Shown: in pieces, positions 44,166 to 53,209 of the stretch
Numbering within the stretch: the stretch's first letter is position 1
How the letters are laid out: each line of letters opens with the position of its first letter
NCBI RefSeq assembly: GCF_009770985.1
Contig: NZ_WSRW01000001.1
Coordinates: 1,054,001 to 1,118,000, forward strand
From: Mucilaginibacter lacusdianchii
GTDB lineage: Bacteria; Bacteroidota; Bacteroidia; Sphingobacteriales; Sphingobacteriaceae
DNA: 64,000 nucleotides
Direction: 5' to 3'
Program-made: the position numbers and the translations under genes
Notes under the pieces: generated by a model
The model's database searches: none
Told to the model about the DNA's origin: nothing
What the model saw: the letters and a program-made list of their open reading frames with translations, nothing else

Positions 44166-44173
44166 TAACTTTG
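44166..44173 (+). promoter_or_regulatory. panD promoter, -7 element
   Basis: TAACTTTG, an exact TAnnTTTG match, four bases before the panD ATG and 23 bases after the panC stop codon. A transcript from here would be leaderless. Confidence 0.55.
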
Positions 44174-44177
44174 CACC

Positions 44178-44528
44178 ATGATTATTGAGGTTTTAAAATC
44201 TAAAATCCACCGCGCTAAGGTAACGCAGGCCGAACTTAATTATGTAGGCAGTATTACCATTGACGAGGATTTGATTGAGGCGGCGAATATTATCCCGAAT
44301 GAAAAGGTGCAGATTGTAAATAACAACAACGGCGCCCGTTTTGAAACATATGTGATAAAAGGTGAGCGTGGCAGCGGTACTGTATGCTTAAACGGCGCAA
44401 CAGCGAGGCTTGCACAGGTGGGCGATATTGTGATTATCATGTCATATGCTCACATGGAGATGGATGAAGCGCGTAAATATGAACCTATTTTAATTTTTCC
44501 AGACGTTGATAATAAATTAATTAAGTAA
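44178..44528 (+). CDS. panD: Aspartate 1-decarboxylase PanD
   Basis: A 116-residue pyruvoyl-dependent decarboxylase that makes beta-alanine, the co-substrate of PanC. The self-cleavage site Gly24-Ser25 is in NYVGSITID, giving the pyruvoyl group at Ser25. Further motifs are [33 protein letters not shown] and VIIMSYAHM. Length is normal. It lies directly behind panC, and a tandem pair of unrelated secreted proteins follows. Confidence 0.97.
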   Translation: MIIEVLKSKIHRAKVTQAELNYVGSITIDEDLIEAANIIPNEKVQIVNNNNGARFETYVIKGERGSGTVCLNGATARLAQVGDIVIIMSYAHMEMDEARKYEPILIFPDVDNKLIK

Positions 44529-44557
44529 ATTAGTAGCCCTGATTAAGGAGATTACTA

Positions 44558-45544
44558 ATGAAACTTATATTATCGATATGCTTTGTGCTGGCGGCCGCCT
44601 GCTGCTCGGCACAAACCAAACAAGCTTTTTATTTTAAAAATAACGGCATGCCCGTAGATCAGGCCGACAGTGCAGACTATGTACGCATTGTAAGTCCGCC
44701 CGATTCTGCATCTACTCTTTTTAACATTTCTGAGTATTACTTGCCTAGTAAGCAGATTAAACTGGTTGGTAAATCGGCAACGCTTAATCCGCCTACCTTC
44801 GACGGGCAGTGCATCAGCTATGGTACTAATGGCAAGCGTCAAGCCGTACTAAATTATGCCGACGGTGCATTATTGGGCAGCAGTTACCTGTTTTACCCCA
44901 ACGGCAAGCTATACTTGCAGTTTGACGCCGATACATCAAGCAAACGCTCTTTCGAAGAAAACACCCGCATTATTACCTGCATGGACAGTACCGGTAAAGC
45001 GGTGGTAACCGAAGGTAATGGCCACTATGTTGCTTACGATGATAAAAGCCACACCATCAGCGAAGAAGGTGATATTAAAGATGGAAAACATGTAGGCGAA
45101 TGGCATGGCAACTATGCAAGCGAAAAGGTAACGTTTGTAGACACCTACCAAGACGGCAAATTTATATCGGGCGTTAGTACTACTGCCAACGGCACCAAAT
45201 ACACCTATACCACCAAAAACCAATCACCTGAGTTTACCGGGGGCATTAACGTTTTTGTAGATATGGTAAAAAAGAAGGTGAAGCTACCCGCTACACTAAA
45301 GGGCAAAACAGCACAAATCTTTGTATCTTTCAATGTGGCTAAAGATGGTAAGGTTGTTAACCCAATGCTGTTAGGCAGCCTGTCGCCAGAAGCTGATAAA
45401 GCCATTATAGCCGCTATCAGCAGCTCACCGGCATGGAAACCGCGTATTCAAAACGGCCTACCGGTTGCAAGCTCATGGGGAACGCCTATTGTTTTCGGTA
45501 CGGCAGCACCTGCAGCGGCGAAGGCACCAGCAAAAAGCAAATAA
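44558..45544 (+). CDS. Secreted TonB-C/MORN-like protein, paralogue 1
   Basis: A 328-residue exported protein (signal peptide to about residue 19, AACCSAQ). The centre holds toxin-antitoxin YwqK/MORN-like strands (ISYGTNGKRQAVLNYADGALLGSSYLFYPNGKLYLQFD). The C-terminal ~75 residues resemble a TonB C-terminal domain (IFVSFNVAKDGKVVNPMLLGSLSPEADKAIIAAISSSPAWKPRIQNGLPV). A low-complexity Ala/Pro/Lys tail ends it. An AAGGAG lies 7 bases before the ATG, rare in this phylum. No transmembrane anchor, so it is unlikely to be a working TonB. A diverged copy follows immediately. Confidence 0.8.
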   Translation: MKLILSICFVLAAACCSAQTKQAFYFKNNGMPVDQADSADYVRIVSPPDSASTLFNISEYYLPSKQIKLVGKSATLNPPTFDGQCISYGTNGKRQAVLNYADGALLGSSYLFYPNGKLYLQFDADTSSKRSFEENTRIITCMDSTGKAVVTEGNGHYVAYDDKSHTISEEGDIKDGKHVGEWHGNYASEKVTFVDTYQDGKFISGVSTTANGTKYTYTTKNQSPEFTGGINVFVDMVKKKVKLPATLKGKTAQIFVSFNVAKDGKVVNPMLLGSLSPEADKAIIAAISSSPAWKPRIQNGLPVASSWGTPIVFGTAAPAAAKAPAKSK

Positions 45545-45568
45545 CTATCCTAACCTTTCCTTATCGCA

Positions 45569-46534
45569 ATGAAATATCTGTTGGCCTTGTTAATGCCGAT
45601 GATGGCTGTATGTGCTTGCCTTGCCCAAAAACAAAATGTTTATTTTTTAAAAAGTAACGGTAAACAAGTCTCCATACGTGATAGTGCCGACTTTATACAC
45701 ATTGTGCGGGAGCCCGATTCGGCGTCAACATTATATAATGTACTCGATTATTATTTGAGTGGGAAATTAAAAATGATGGGCAAATCGTCTACTATTTTTC
45801 CGTCAATGTTAGAAGGTATTTCCGTCACATACTTTGAAAATGGGAACCGAAAGAATATTTCTGAGTATAAGAAGGGAAATCTGGTCCACAAGCAATATCT
45901 ATATTATCCAAACGGCAGACGTTATACGGTGTTTGATTATGCCGATTTGCCTAAAACTTCAACCGCCTTTAAATTTCCACCCATGATTGTTGAATGTAAA
46001 GATTCTACAGGTGTTTCACTAGTAACAGATGGCGTTGGTTATTACAGAGGCTATAATGAAAATTTCTCTCGGGTTGTGGAAGAGGGCCAAGTGAAAAACA
46101 ACAAACGTGAAGGGCTTTGGAAAGGTTACGAAGAAGCTATTAATGTAAGTTTTACTGAAACCTATTCAAATGGCGAACTTATAAAAGGGCTATCCACGTC
46201 CGACACAAATGATACCGTATCATACACCAAATCCCGAATGGTAATACCGCAGTTTAAAGGCGGAATAGACGCATTTTACAGGTACTTAGGCATGTCTATC
46301 CGATATCCGAATAATGCGCGCATAAATGGTATACAGGGCCGAGTTGTGTTGGGATTCATTATTCAAAAAGACGGAAAACTTACTGATATACAAGTTTTAA
46401 GTTCAGCCGGCCAAGCATTAGATGAAGAAGCTGTTCGGGTAACTAAAGCATCACCTAAATGGATTGCTGGCACTGTATGCGGCCGTAATGTACGGGTGTC
46501 GCACTCTATCCCAATTATCTTTACCTTACAATAA
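45569..46534 (+). CDS. Secreted TonB-C/MORN-like protein, paralogue 2
   Basis: A 321-residue protein colinear with its upstream neighbour: signal peptide ending CACLAQ, a first domain that keeps DSADFIHIVREPDSASTLYNVLDYYLSGKLKMMGKS (against DSADYVRIVSPPDSASTLFNISEYYLPSKQIKLVGKS), MORN-like YFENGNRKNISEYKKGNLVHKQYLYYPNGRRYTVFD and a TonB-C domain (GRVVLGFIIQKDGKLTDIQVLSSAGQALDEEAVRVTKASPKW). It lacks the Ala/Pro tail and is more A+T-rich than copy 1. The pair arose by tandem duplication. Function unknown. Confidence 0.8.
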   Translation: MKYLLALLMPMMAVCACLAQKQNVYFLKSNGKQVSIRDSADFIHIVREPDSASTLYNVLDYYLSGKLKMMGKSSTIFPSMLEGISVTYFENGNRKNISEYKKGNLVHKQYLYYPNGRRYTVFDYADLPKTSTAFKFPPMIVECKDSTGVSLVTDGVGYYRGYNENFSRVVEEGQVKNNKREGLWKGYEEAINVSFTETYSNGELIKGLSTSDTNDTVSYTKSRMVIPQFKGGIDAFYRYLGMSIRYPNNARINGIQGRVVLGFIIQKDGKLTDIQVLSSAGQALDEEAVRVTKASPKWIAGTVCGRNVRVSHSIPIIFTLQ

Positions 46535-46599
46535 AAACATAGCTATTACAATAATAATAGAAATTCTAAAATTTTTAATCCCTGTAACTTACAAAATCC

Positions 46600-46607
46600 T
46601 ATCTTTG
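46600..46607 (+). promoter_or_regulatory. carB promoter, -7 element
   Basis: TATCTTTG, an exact TAnnTTTG match, 106 bases before the carB ATG; TTTA lies about 22 bases upstream. Transcription would begin at the base of the hairpin at 46609-46630. Confidence 0.6.
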
Positions 46608-46608
46608 C

Positions 46609-46636
46609 ATCCCGACGCTGAAGTCGGGATTTTTAC
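46609..46636 (+). promoter_or_regulatory. Terminator-like hairpin at the start of the carB leader
   Basis: atcccgac (46609-46616) pairs with gtcgggat (46623-46630), loop gctgaa, followed by ttttta. It lies directly after the carB -7 element, so it would be the first structure in the carB mRNA. It could instead terminate the preceding gene pair, which has no other terminator. Confidence 0.55.
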
Positions 46637-46713
46637 CTTTCAGCGCATAGTGTTTAATCGGCTAATTATCAATAAAACAAGATAATCGGCGTTTATTTTT
46701 GACTAACAAGACT

Positions 46714-49533
46714 ATGCCCAAAGACACCTCCATAAAATCAGTACTGATCATCGGTTCAGGTCCTATCATCATTGGCCAGGCCTGTGAATTTGATTATGCC
46801 GGCTCGCAAGCCGCTCTTTCGTTAAAAGACGAAGGTATCGAAGTATCTATCATTAACAGCAATCCGGCTACCATCATGACGGATAAGGTTATAGCAGACC
46901 ATGTGTACCTGCTTCCCCTTACCTGCGAAAGCCTGGAAAAGATTTTATCCGAACAAAAAATTGATGCTGTGCTGCCTACCATGGGTGGTCAAACTGCATT
47001 GAACCTTTGTATCGAGGCCTCAGAACGCGGTATTTGGGAAAAATACGGTGTAAAAGTGGTAGGCGTTGACGTAGCGGCTATCGAAAAGACCGAAAACCGT
47101 GAGGCTTTCCGCCAGTTGATGGTTGACATCAATGTAGGTGTGGCCAAATCAAAAATTGCCAACTCATTTTTAGAAGGTAAAGAAGCTGCGCAGGAAATTG
47201 GCTTTCCGCTGGTAATTCGCCCAAGCTATACCCTGGGTGGTAAAGGTGCAGGCTTTGTACATAAAAAAGAAGATTTTGATGCTGCTTTAAGCCGCGGCTT
47301 ACAAGCTTCACCTACCCATGAGGTACTGGTAGAGCAAGCCGTATTAGGCTGGAAAGAATATGAGTTGGAGTTGCTGCGCGATAACCGCGACAACGTCATC
47401 ATCATCTGCTCTATCGAAAACTTTGACCCGATGGGTATCCATACCGGCGATTCGATTACCGTGGCCCCGGCCATGACCTTAAGCGACCGCTGCTACCAGG
47501 AAATGCGTAATCAGGCTATTAAAATGATGCGTGCCATTGGTAATTTTGCAGGTGGTTGTAACGTACAGTTTTCCGTTAATCCAGATAACGAGGAGATCAT
47601 CGCTATCGAGATCAACCCGCGTGTATCCCGCTCATCGGCCTTGGCATCAAAAGCCACCGGTTATCCAATTGCTAAAATTGCTGCCAAACTGGCGATTGGT
47701 TACAACCTGGATGAAGTAGAGAACCAAATCACCAAAACCACTTCAGCTTACTTTGAGCCTACGCTTGATTATGTAATTGTAAAAATCCCTCGCTGGAACT
47801 TTGATAAATTCAAAGGCGCCAACCGTGAGCTGGGCCTGCAAATGAAATCAGTAGGCGAGGTAATGGGTATCGGCCGCAGCTTTATTGAGGCACTGCAAAA
47901 AGCTTGTCAAAGCTTGGAAATCGGTCGCGCCGGCTTAGGTGCCGATGGCCGTCAAAGCCGCAACCTGGAAGAGATTATGCACAGTTTGGAGCATCCCAGC
48001 TGGGACAGATTATTCCATGTATATGATGCTTTGAGCTTAGGTGTGCCTATCGAATCGGTACGCAAAGCCACCAAGATAGACCGCTGGTTTTTAAACCAGA
48101 TACAAGAAATTGTAAATCTGGAAGCTGAACTGCGCCGCTACTCTGTAAACAATATTCCTGACGATATTTTACTGACCGTTAAGCAGAAAGGCTTTTCGGA
48201 CGCACAAATCGCCTGGATTTTGGGTGTAAACACTACCGAAGAGGATGTGTACCAACGCCGTAAAACATCCAACATTAACCGTGTTTATAAAATGGTGGAT
48301 ACCTGTGCAGCTGAGTTTCAGGCACAAACCCCATACTACTATTCAACTTACGAGGGTGAGAATGAATCGATAGTATCCGATCGTAAAAAGATCGTTGTAT
48401 TAGGTTCGGGCCCTAACCGTATTGGCCAGGGTATCGAGTTTGACTATAGCTGTGTGCATGGTTTATTAGCCGCTAAAGAAGCAGGTTATGAAGCCATCAT
48501 GATTAACTGTAACCCTGAAACGGTTTCTACCGATTTCAACATGGCCGACAAGCTGTACTTTGAGCCGGTATTCTGGGAGCACGTACGCGAAATTATCGAC
48601 TTGGAAAAACCAGAAGGTGTAATTGTTCAGCTGGGCGGTCAAACTGCCTTGAAAATGGCAGAAAAGCTGCACGAGCACGGCATCAAAATCATCGGTACAT
48701 CGTTCAACGACATGGACATTGCCGAAGACCGCGGCCGTTTCTCTGACCTGTTGAAAGAACTGGATATTCCGTACCCTAAATATGGCGTAGCTGAAAGTGC
48801 TGAAGAAGCGTTGAAAGTTGCCCACGAAGTTGGTTACCCGGTATTGGTACGCCCAAGCTACGTATTAGGTGGACAAGGTATGAGCATTGTGATTAACGAT
48901 GAAGACTTAGAGCGCGCCGTGGTAAACCTACTACGCAACCTGCCTGGCAACCGTGTGTTGATTGACCACTTCCTGGACCGTGCCTCAGAAGCGGAGTCTG
49001 ACTCGATAGGTGATGGTGAAGATGTACACATCATTGGTGTAATGGAACACATCGAACCTGCCGGTATTCACTCAGGCGACTCATATGCGGTATTACCGCC
49101 GTTCGACTTATCGGATAGCGTAATGGAGCAAATTGAAGAGTACACCATCAAATTATCGAAAGCCCTAAACGTTCGTGGGTTGTTAAACATCCAGTTTGCG
49201 GTTAAAAACGATAAGGTTTATGTAATTGAGGCCAATCCACGTGCTTCACGTACGGTACCTTTCATTGCTAAAGCGTACGATGTGCCTTACATCAATATTG
49301 CCGCCAAAGTAATGTTGGGCGCTGCCAAGCTGAAGGACTTTAAGATTGAACGCAAGCTGGTAGGTTATGCCATTAAAGAACCGGTATTCTCGTTTGATAA
49401 ATTCCCGGAAGTAAACAAAGAATTAGGTCCGGAAATGAAATCAACCGGCGAAGCTATCCGCTTTATTCCAAACCTGATGGATCCATACTTCAGAGCTTTG
49501 TATAAAGAGAAATCAATGTACTTGAGTAAGTAA
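46714..49533 (+). CDS. carB: Carbamoyl-phosphate synthase large subunit, without allosteric domain
   Basis: A 939-residue CarB if started at the ATG at 46714; the frame extends to a TTG at 46699. It carries ATP-grasp 1 (SVLIIGSGPIIIGQACEFDYAGSQA, INPRVSRSSALASKATGYPIAK), the helical oligomerisation domain, and ATP-grasp 2 (VVLGSGPNRIGQGIEFDYSCVH, ANPRASRTVPFIAKA). It stops at a position equivalent to about residue 936 of the E. coli protein and so lacks the ~135-residue MGS-like domain that binds UMP and ornithine. The product feeds arginine and pyrimidine synthesis. carA is not in the window. Confidence 0.96.
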   Translation: MPKDTSIKSVLIIGSGPIIIGQACEFDYAGSQAALSLKDEGIEVSIINSNPATIMTDKVIADHVYLLPLTCESLEKILSEQKIDAVLPTMGGQTALNLCIEASERGIWEKYGVKVVGVDVAAIEKTENREAFRQLMVDINVGVAKSKIANSFLEGKEAAQEIGFPLVIRPSYTLGGKGAGFVHKKEDFDAALSRGLQASPTHEVLVEQAVLGWKEYELELLRDNRDNVIIICSIENFDPMGIHTGDSITVAPAMTLSDRCYQEMRNQAIKMMRAIGNFAGGCNVQFSVNPDNEEIIAIEINPRVSRSSALASKATGYPIAKIAAKLAIGYNLDEVENQITKTTSAYFEPTLDYVIVKIPRWNFDKFKGANRELGLQMKSVGEVMGIGRSFIEALQKACQSLEIGRAGLGADGRQSRNLEEIMHSLEHPSWDRLFHVYDALSLGVPIESVRKATKIDRWFLNQIQEIVNLEAELRRYSVNNIPDDILLTVKQKGFSDAQIAWILGVNTTEEDVYQRRKTSNINRVYKMVDTCAAEFQAQTPYYYSTYEGENESIVSDRKKIVVLGSGPNRIGQGIEFDYSCVHGLLAAKEAGYEAIMINCNPETVSTDFNMADKLYFEPVFWEHVREIIDLEKPEGVIVQLGGQTALKMAEKLHEHGIKIIGTSFNDMDIAEDRGRFSDLLKELDIPYPKYGVAESAEEALKVAHEVGYPVLVRPSYVLGGQGMSIVINDEDLERAVVNLLRNLPGNRVLIDHFLDRASEAESDSIGDGEDVHIIGVMEHIEPAGIHSGDSYAVLPPFDLSDSVMEQIEEYTIKLSKALNVRGLLNIQFAVKNDKVYVIEANPRASRTVPFIAKAYDVPYINIAAKVMLGAAKLKDFKIERKLVGYAIKEPVFSFDKFPEVNKELGPEMKSTGEAIRFIPNLMDPYFRALYKEKSMYLSK

Positions 49534-49543
49534 ACATAAAAGC

Positions 49544-49575
49544 AAAAGGCCGATGTTAAACATCGGCCTTTTTTG
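49544..49575 (+). terminator. Terminator after carB
   Basis: Perfect 12-bp stem (49544-49555 with 49561-49572, loop ttaaa) with a T-run; the A-run on the left also suits the converging gene. Confidence 0.92.
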
Positions 49576-49594
49576 TAACCCTTTATTTAGTATA

Positions 49595-51421
49595 TCAATT
49601 AATCAGCCTGCCAGTCAAATCAACATTCCTTGCAAAAGGGTTTAGATATTTATTCGCCAGTACAGCAAATTCCAAACGTGTAATTGGTCGTTGGGTATCA
49701 AATGGCTGTGCAAATTTGTAGGTGGTTTGCCACTGCTTTTCCAGTGCCATGCGTAATGGCTTAGGGTCGCTCAACGTCGTGTTGCTGATGAGCGAAACCA
49801 TGTTCCCAACTGTAAATTGTGCACCCGGCTTTTCGCTGTTAAACCACAAAAAAGCATGACTATATAATTCTGTTAATACCGGTTTAATTTCCTCGGTGTA
49901 AACCACTGTATCCGGCTTAAATAAAACAGCCGCCGTTTTACCATTTACATGCGGAATACCTTTTAATAAGCCGGTGGCTCCTACCTGCTGTATAGCCCTA
50001 AAAGCGGCTGCCGTTTGTGGCACATCCGAAAACGGCATCAGGCAACCTTTAAAATCAAGCAATTCGCCCTGTATGGTTCTAACCCTTAAGTTGGCGGTAG
50101 TAGTTTTAAAGAAAGCCAGATAAGCAGCAACCGTACCGGCCCCCTGCCCCAGTACCATTTGCACTGATGGGTAAAAAGTACTGGCATTAACCAAATGGCT
50201 GACGGATATGGATTTCTCGGTTACCAACAGGTTATCAAAATCTTTCACCACGACTGCTCCCAACGGAATACTATAAGCCAAAAAAGGCGGATAACTGGTT
50301 TTAGGCCCGTTACCCCCCACAAAGTGCTGCCCCGGCGAGGCATCGCCCACAGCAATAGAAGTACGGTATAGTTTTGAACTGCGGCTGTAAGGCGTCAAGA
50401 TATCATCCAGCACCATCCTGATTTGCCCTTTAGCCCTACGGTATTCGCGCATATAGGGGATGGATGGCAGTTGATCGGGCGTACCAAATTCATCAGATAG
50501 GCCAAAATTTTTGAGTCCGCCTGTGGTTTGCAGATAATAGATCAGTCCTAAAGTGCGTAGACGCATATCTTTATAATACTGCTCTCTTTTTTGCAGGCTC
50601 AGTAAATCGGTACTGCTAGTGTAAGAATTGGCACACTCGCTCCATTTAATTAAATACTTATCATTAGGCAACTTACCGCCTTTAACCATCCGCAGCAAAT
50701 CTTTTCCCTTAAGGCAATCGTACCGACTGGCATTATAGCCTTCTGGCTTGGCAATAGTTTTATCGGCAGCAGCACCGTAATCTTTTAATACGGCGCACCA
50801 GGTGATGTCTTGTATTTCGGGAATTGTCTTTTCGGGCGCTAATTGCTCGCCGGTATCCTGACGGCTGTCAAACCCACTTATAAACTGCACGCCGGCTTTG
50901 GTGGCTACGTCGCCGGTTTCAGTAGCATCAATTAGTACCTGCGCCCTGATGGTATTGGTCCGGCCATTTTCGGTAATGGTAAGCTCCCAGCCTGTGCCGT
51001 TCTTTTTTACGGTCGTCCACGGGGTTTTCAGTTTCAGGGTGAGGTTTTTTACTGTGTCGGTCATTTTTTTCAGAATAGCTGCACCAGTGTAAGGCTCAAA
51101 ACGCAACACCGCATTATAAGTAGTATCAAAACCCGGTGTTTTTTTGTAAAATTCGCGTACCTGTTTCCGGAACTCGCCCCAAATACCCGATGGCAGGTTA
51201 CGATTACCTTCCATTATACACATCGCTCCTGAGGTCATTTCACCACCCAGCCATGGGCCCGGCTCCACCAAAATAGTTTTTACTTTGCTACGTGCACATT
51301 GTAAGGCCGCTGCTACGCCGCTGGCTGTTCCTCCTACCACTACCACATCAGTTTTAATAGTATCGGCAAAGGCCATGGTAAACCCCGAAAAGAGAATATA
51401 TAAGAGTAACTTTTTTATCAT
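49595..51421 (-). CDS. Secreted FAD-dependent oxidoreductase
   Basis: A 608-residue protein with a signal peptide (1-19, ending MAFA) and an FAD-binding Rossmann fold of the FAD_oxidored (PF12831) type. The dinucleotide motif is VVVVGGTASGVAAALQCAR (GGTASG, residues 30-35), then the substrate-side EPGPWLGGEMTSGAMCI and the second FAD contact VLIDATETGDVATKAGV. Residues past about 470 are a C-terminal extension with an SLH-like helical end. Family members are often found with polysaccharide degradation; the substrate is unknown. Divergent from the amidase gene by 54 bases. Confidence 0.9.
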   Translation of the reverse strand: MIKKLLLYILFSGFTMAFADTIKTDVVVVGGTASGVAAALQCARSKVKTILVEPGPWLGGEMTSGAMCIMEGNRNLPSGIWGEFRKQVREFYKKTPGFDTTYNAVLRFEPYTGAAILKKMTDTVKNLTLKLKTPWTTVKKNGTGWELTITENGRTNTIRAQVLIDATETGDVATKAGVQFISGFDSRQDTGEQLAPEKTIPEIQDITWCAVLKDYGAAADKTIAKPEGYNASRYDCLKGKDLLRMVKGGKLPNDKYLIKWSECANSYTSSTDLLSLQKREQYYKDMRLRTLGLIYYLQTTGGLKNFGLSDEFGTPDQLPSIPYMREYRRAKGQIRMVLDDILTPYSRSSKLYRTSIAVGDASPGQHFVGGNGPKTSYPPFLAYSIPLGAVVVKDFDNLLVTEKSISVSHLVNASTFYPSVQMVLGQGAGTVAAYLAFFKTTTANLRVRTIQGELLDFKGCLMPFSDVPQTAAAFRAIQQVGATGLLKGIPHVNGKTAAVLFKPDTVVYTEEIKPVLTELYSHAFLWFNSEKPGAQFTVGNMVSLISNTTLSDPKPLRMALEKQWQTTYKFAQPFDTQRPITRLEFAVLANKYLNPFARNVDLTGRLIN

Positions 51422-51475
51422 GCAGGAAATATAACTGGTGTAAAACGCTAAATTAGGGCAAACCTTTTACTATAA

Positions 51476-53149
51476 ATGAAAATTTCTACGATTAAGTTTC
51501 TCAGTTTGACGGCGCTATGCGGATTCAGCTTTATATCGGGTGCATTTGTAATTAAAAAGCTGGAGCAGGAGCCTATTACAGTAGGCATTATACAGCAAGC
51601 CGAAAAACTAATCGGCTTTGATTTTAGTGCAGCCCAAGCCGATTCGATGCAGAGTTCCTTAACCCGCTTCAATCAATCATACCAGGCATTGCGTAAACTC
51701 AATATGCCTAACAGTGTAGTTCCGGCGTTGAATTTCAACCCGGTTCCGATAGGGTTTGTTAACCCCAATGCCAAGAGTGATTTTAAACTAAGCAAAATCA
51801 ATAAAGTAAAATTGCCGGCCAATAAAAATGACCTGGCTTTTTATACTATACGCGAGCTGGCCGAGCTGGTACGTACCAAACAAATCAGTAGTGTTGAATT
51901 AACTCAATTTTTTATTGAACGCCTGAAAAAGTATCAGCCTAAACTGTTGTTTGCCGTGACCATTATGGAAGACAGAGCCTTGAAGAAAGCAGCCGAGGCA
52001 GATGCCGAAATTAAATCGGGGCATTATCGTGGTGTGTTACATGGCATTCCGTTCGGTGTTAAAGATTTACTGGCACAAAAAGACTATAAAACCACTTTTG
52101 GAGCCGTGCCTTATAAAGATCAACAACTTAACGTTGATGCTACGGTGGTAACCAAGCTGGAAAATGCCGGCGGTATCCTTATTGTAAAAACTACTTTAGG
52201 CGAATTAGCACAGGGTGATGTTTGGTTTGGCGGCAAAACTAAAAATCCGTGGGACATCAGTCGTGGATCCAGCGGTTCATCGGCCGGTTCTGCCTCGGCA
52301 GTAAGTGCGGGCTGTTTGCCTTATGCCATTGGGTCCGAAACGTTAGGCTCTATCGTATCTCCATCAACCGAGTGTGGCGATACGGGATTGCGCCCTTCAT
52401 TTGGCCGAGTGAGCAAATATGGCGCCATGGCCTTAAGCTGGAGCATGGATAAGCTAGGCCCTATTGCCCGTAGTGTAGAAGACGCCGCCCTGGTGTTCAA
52501 TACCATACAAGGCACCGATGATAAAGACCTGAGCACTATCGCCGCTCCCTTTAATTATGACGGTAGTGTAAAGACATTAAAAGGCTACAAAATTGGCTAT
52601 ACCAAAGCCGACTTTGACAGCAAATATCCTAACCACACCACCGACTCGGCCACTTTAGCCAAATTGAAAGAACTGGGCGCCGAATTGATTCCAATTGAAT
52701 ATCCTAAAATGCCCATCGGCGCCATGACGTTCGTGTTGCAAGCCGAGGCAGGCGCTGCTTTTCAGGAATTGCTTTTAACTCATAAAGAAGACCAGATGGT
52801 GCTGCAAAACAAGTTTGCCTGGCCCAACACTTTCCGTGCGGCGCAGTTTATATCAGCACCAGAATATATTCAAGCCAACCGTGCCCGCACATTGCTTATC
52901 CAAGATTGGTATAACAAGCTAAAAGGTTTGGATCTATATATCACACCATCGTTTAGTACCAACCTGAGCATGACCAACCTAACCGGTAACCCTTGCGTGG
53001 TATTACCCAACGGCTTTGCTAAAAATGGCCGCCCGCTAAGTATTACATTTATGGGTCAGCTGTTTGGCGAAGGTAAAATGCTGCAGGCTGCTAAGTTGTA
53101 TCAGGATGCTACTGATTTTCATAAGAAGCATCCGTTGTTAAATTTTTGA
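51476..53149 (+). CDS. Amidase-signature enzyme
   Basis: A 557-residue amidase with an N-terminal hydrophobic signal or anchor (1-24) and a ~100-residue helical leader before the amidase-signature domain. The Ser-cisSer-Lys triad region is GIPFGVKDLLAQKDY (Lys), RGSSGSSAGSASAVSAGCLPYAIGSETLGS (cis-Ser and nucleophile in the GSxTxGS-type loop, here GSETLGS). Substrates in the family range from amino-acid amides to glutaminyl-tRNA; the signal peptide makes an extracytoplasmic amide hydrolase more likely. A terminator follows. Confidence 0.92.
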   Translation: MKISTIKFLSLTALCGFSFISGAFVIKKLEQEPITVGIIQQAEKLIGFDFSAAQADSMQSSLTRFNQSYQALRKLNMPNSVVPALNFNPVPIGFVNPNAKSDFKLSKINKVKLPANKNDLAFYTIRELAELVRTKQISSVELTQFFIERLKKYQPKLLFAVTIMEDRALKKAAEADAEIKSGHYRGVLHGIPFGVKDLLAQKDYKTTFGAVPYKDQQLNVDATVVTKLENAGGILIVKTTLGELAQGDVWFGGKTKNPWDISRGSSGSSAGSASAVSAGCLPYAIGSETLGSIVSPSTECGDTGLRPSFGRVSKYGAMALSWSMDKLGPIARSVEDAALVFNTIQGTDDKDLSTIAAPFNYDGSVKTLKGYKIGYTKADFDSKYPNHTTDSATLAKLKELGAELIPIEYPKMPIGAMTFVLQAEAGAAFQELLLTHKEDQMVLQNKFAWPNTFRAAQFISAPEYIQANRARTLLIQDWYNKLKGLDLYITPSFSTNLSMTNLTGNPCVVLPNGFAKNGRPLSITFMGQLFGEGKMLQAAKLYQDATDFHKKHPLLNF

Positions 53150-53160
53150 ACAACCCTTCT

Positions 53161-53192
53161 AAACCCTCCCAGAAAGGAAGGGTTTTGATTTT
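53161..53192 (+). terminator. Terminator after the amidase gene
   Basis: aaaccct (53161-53167) with agggttt (53179-53185), extended by two G-C pairs past one mismatch, then a T-rich tail. The stop codon is 12 bases upstream. Confidence 0.75.
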
Positions 53193-53209
53193 ATTATTAG
53201 CTTTGGTTT

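Noticed and set aside
44558-46534. Tandem secreted genes as true TonB energy transducers
   Set aside because: They have cleavable signal peptides and no N-terminal membrane anchor or Pro-rich spacer, and no ExbB/ExbD genes are nearby.
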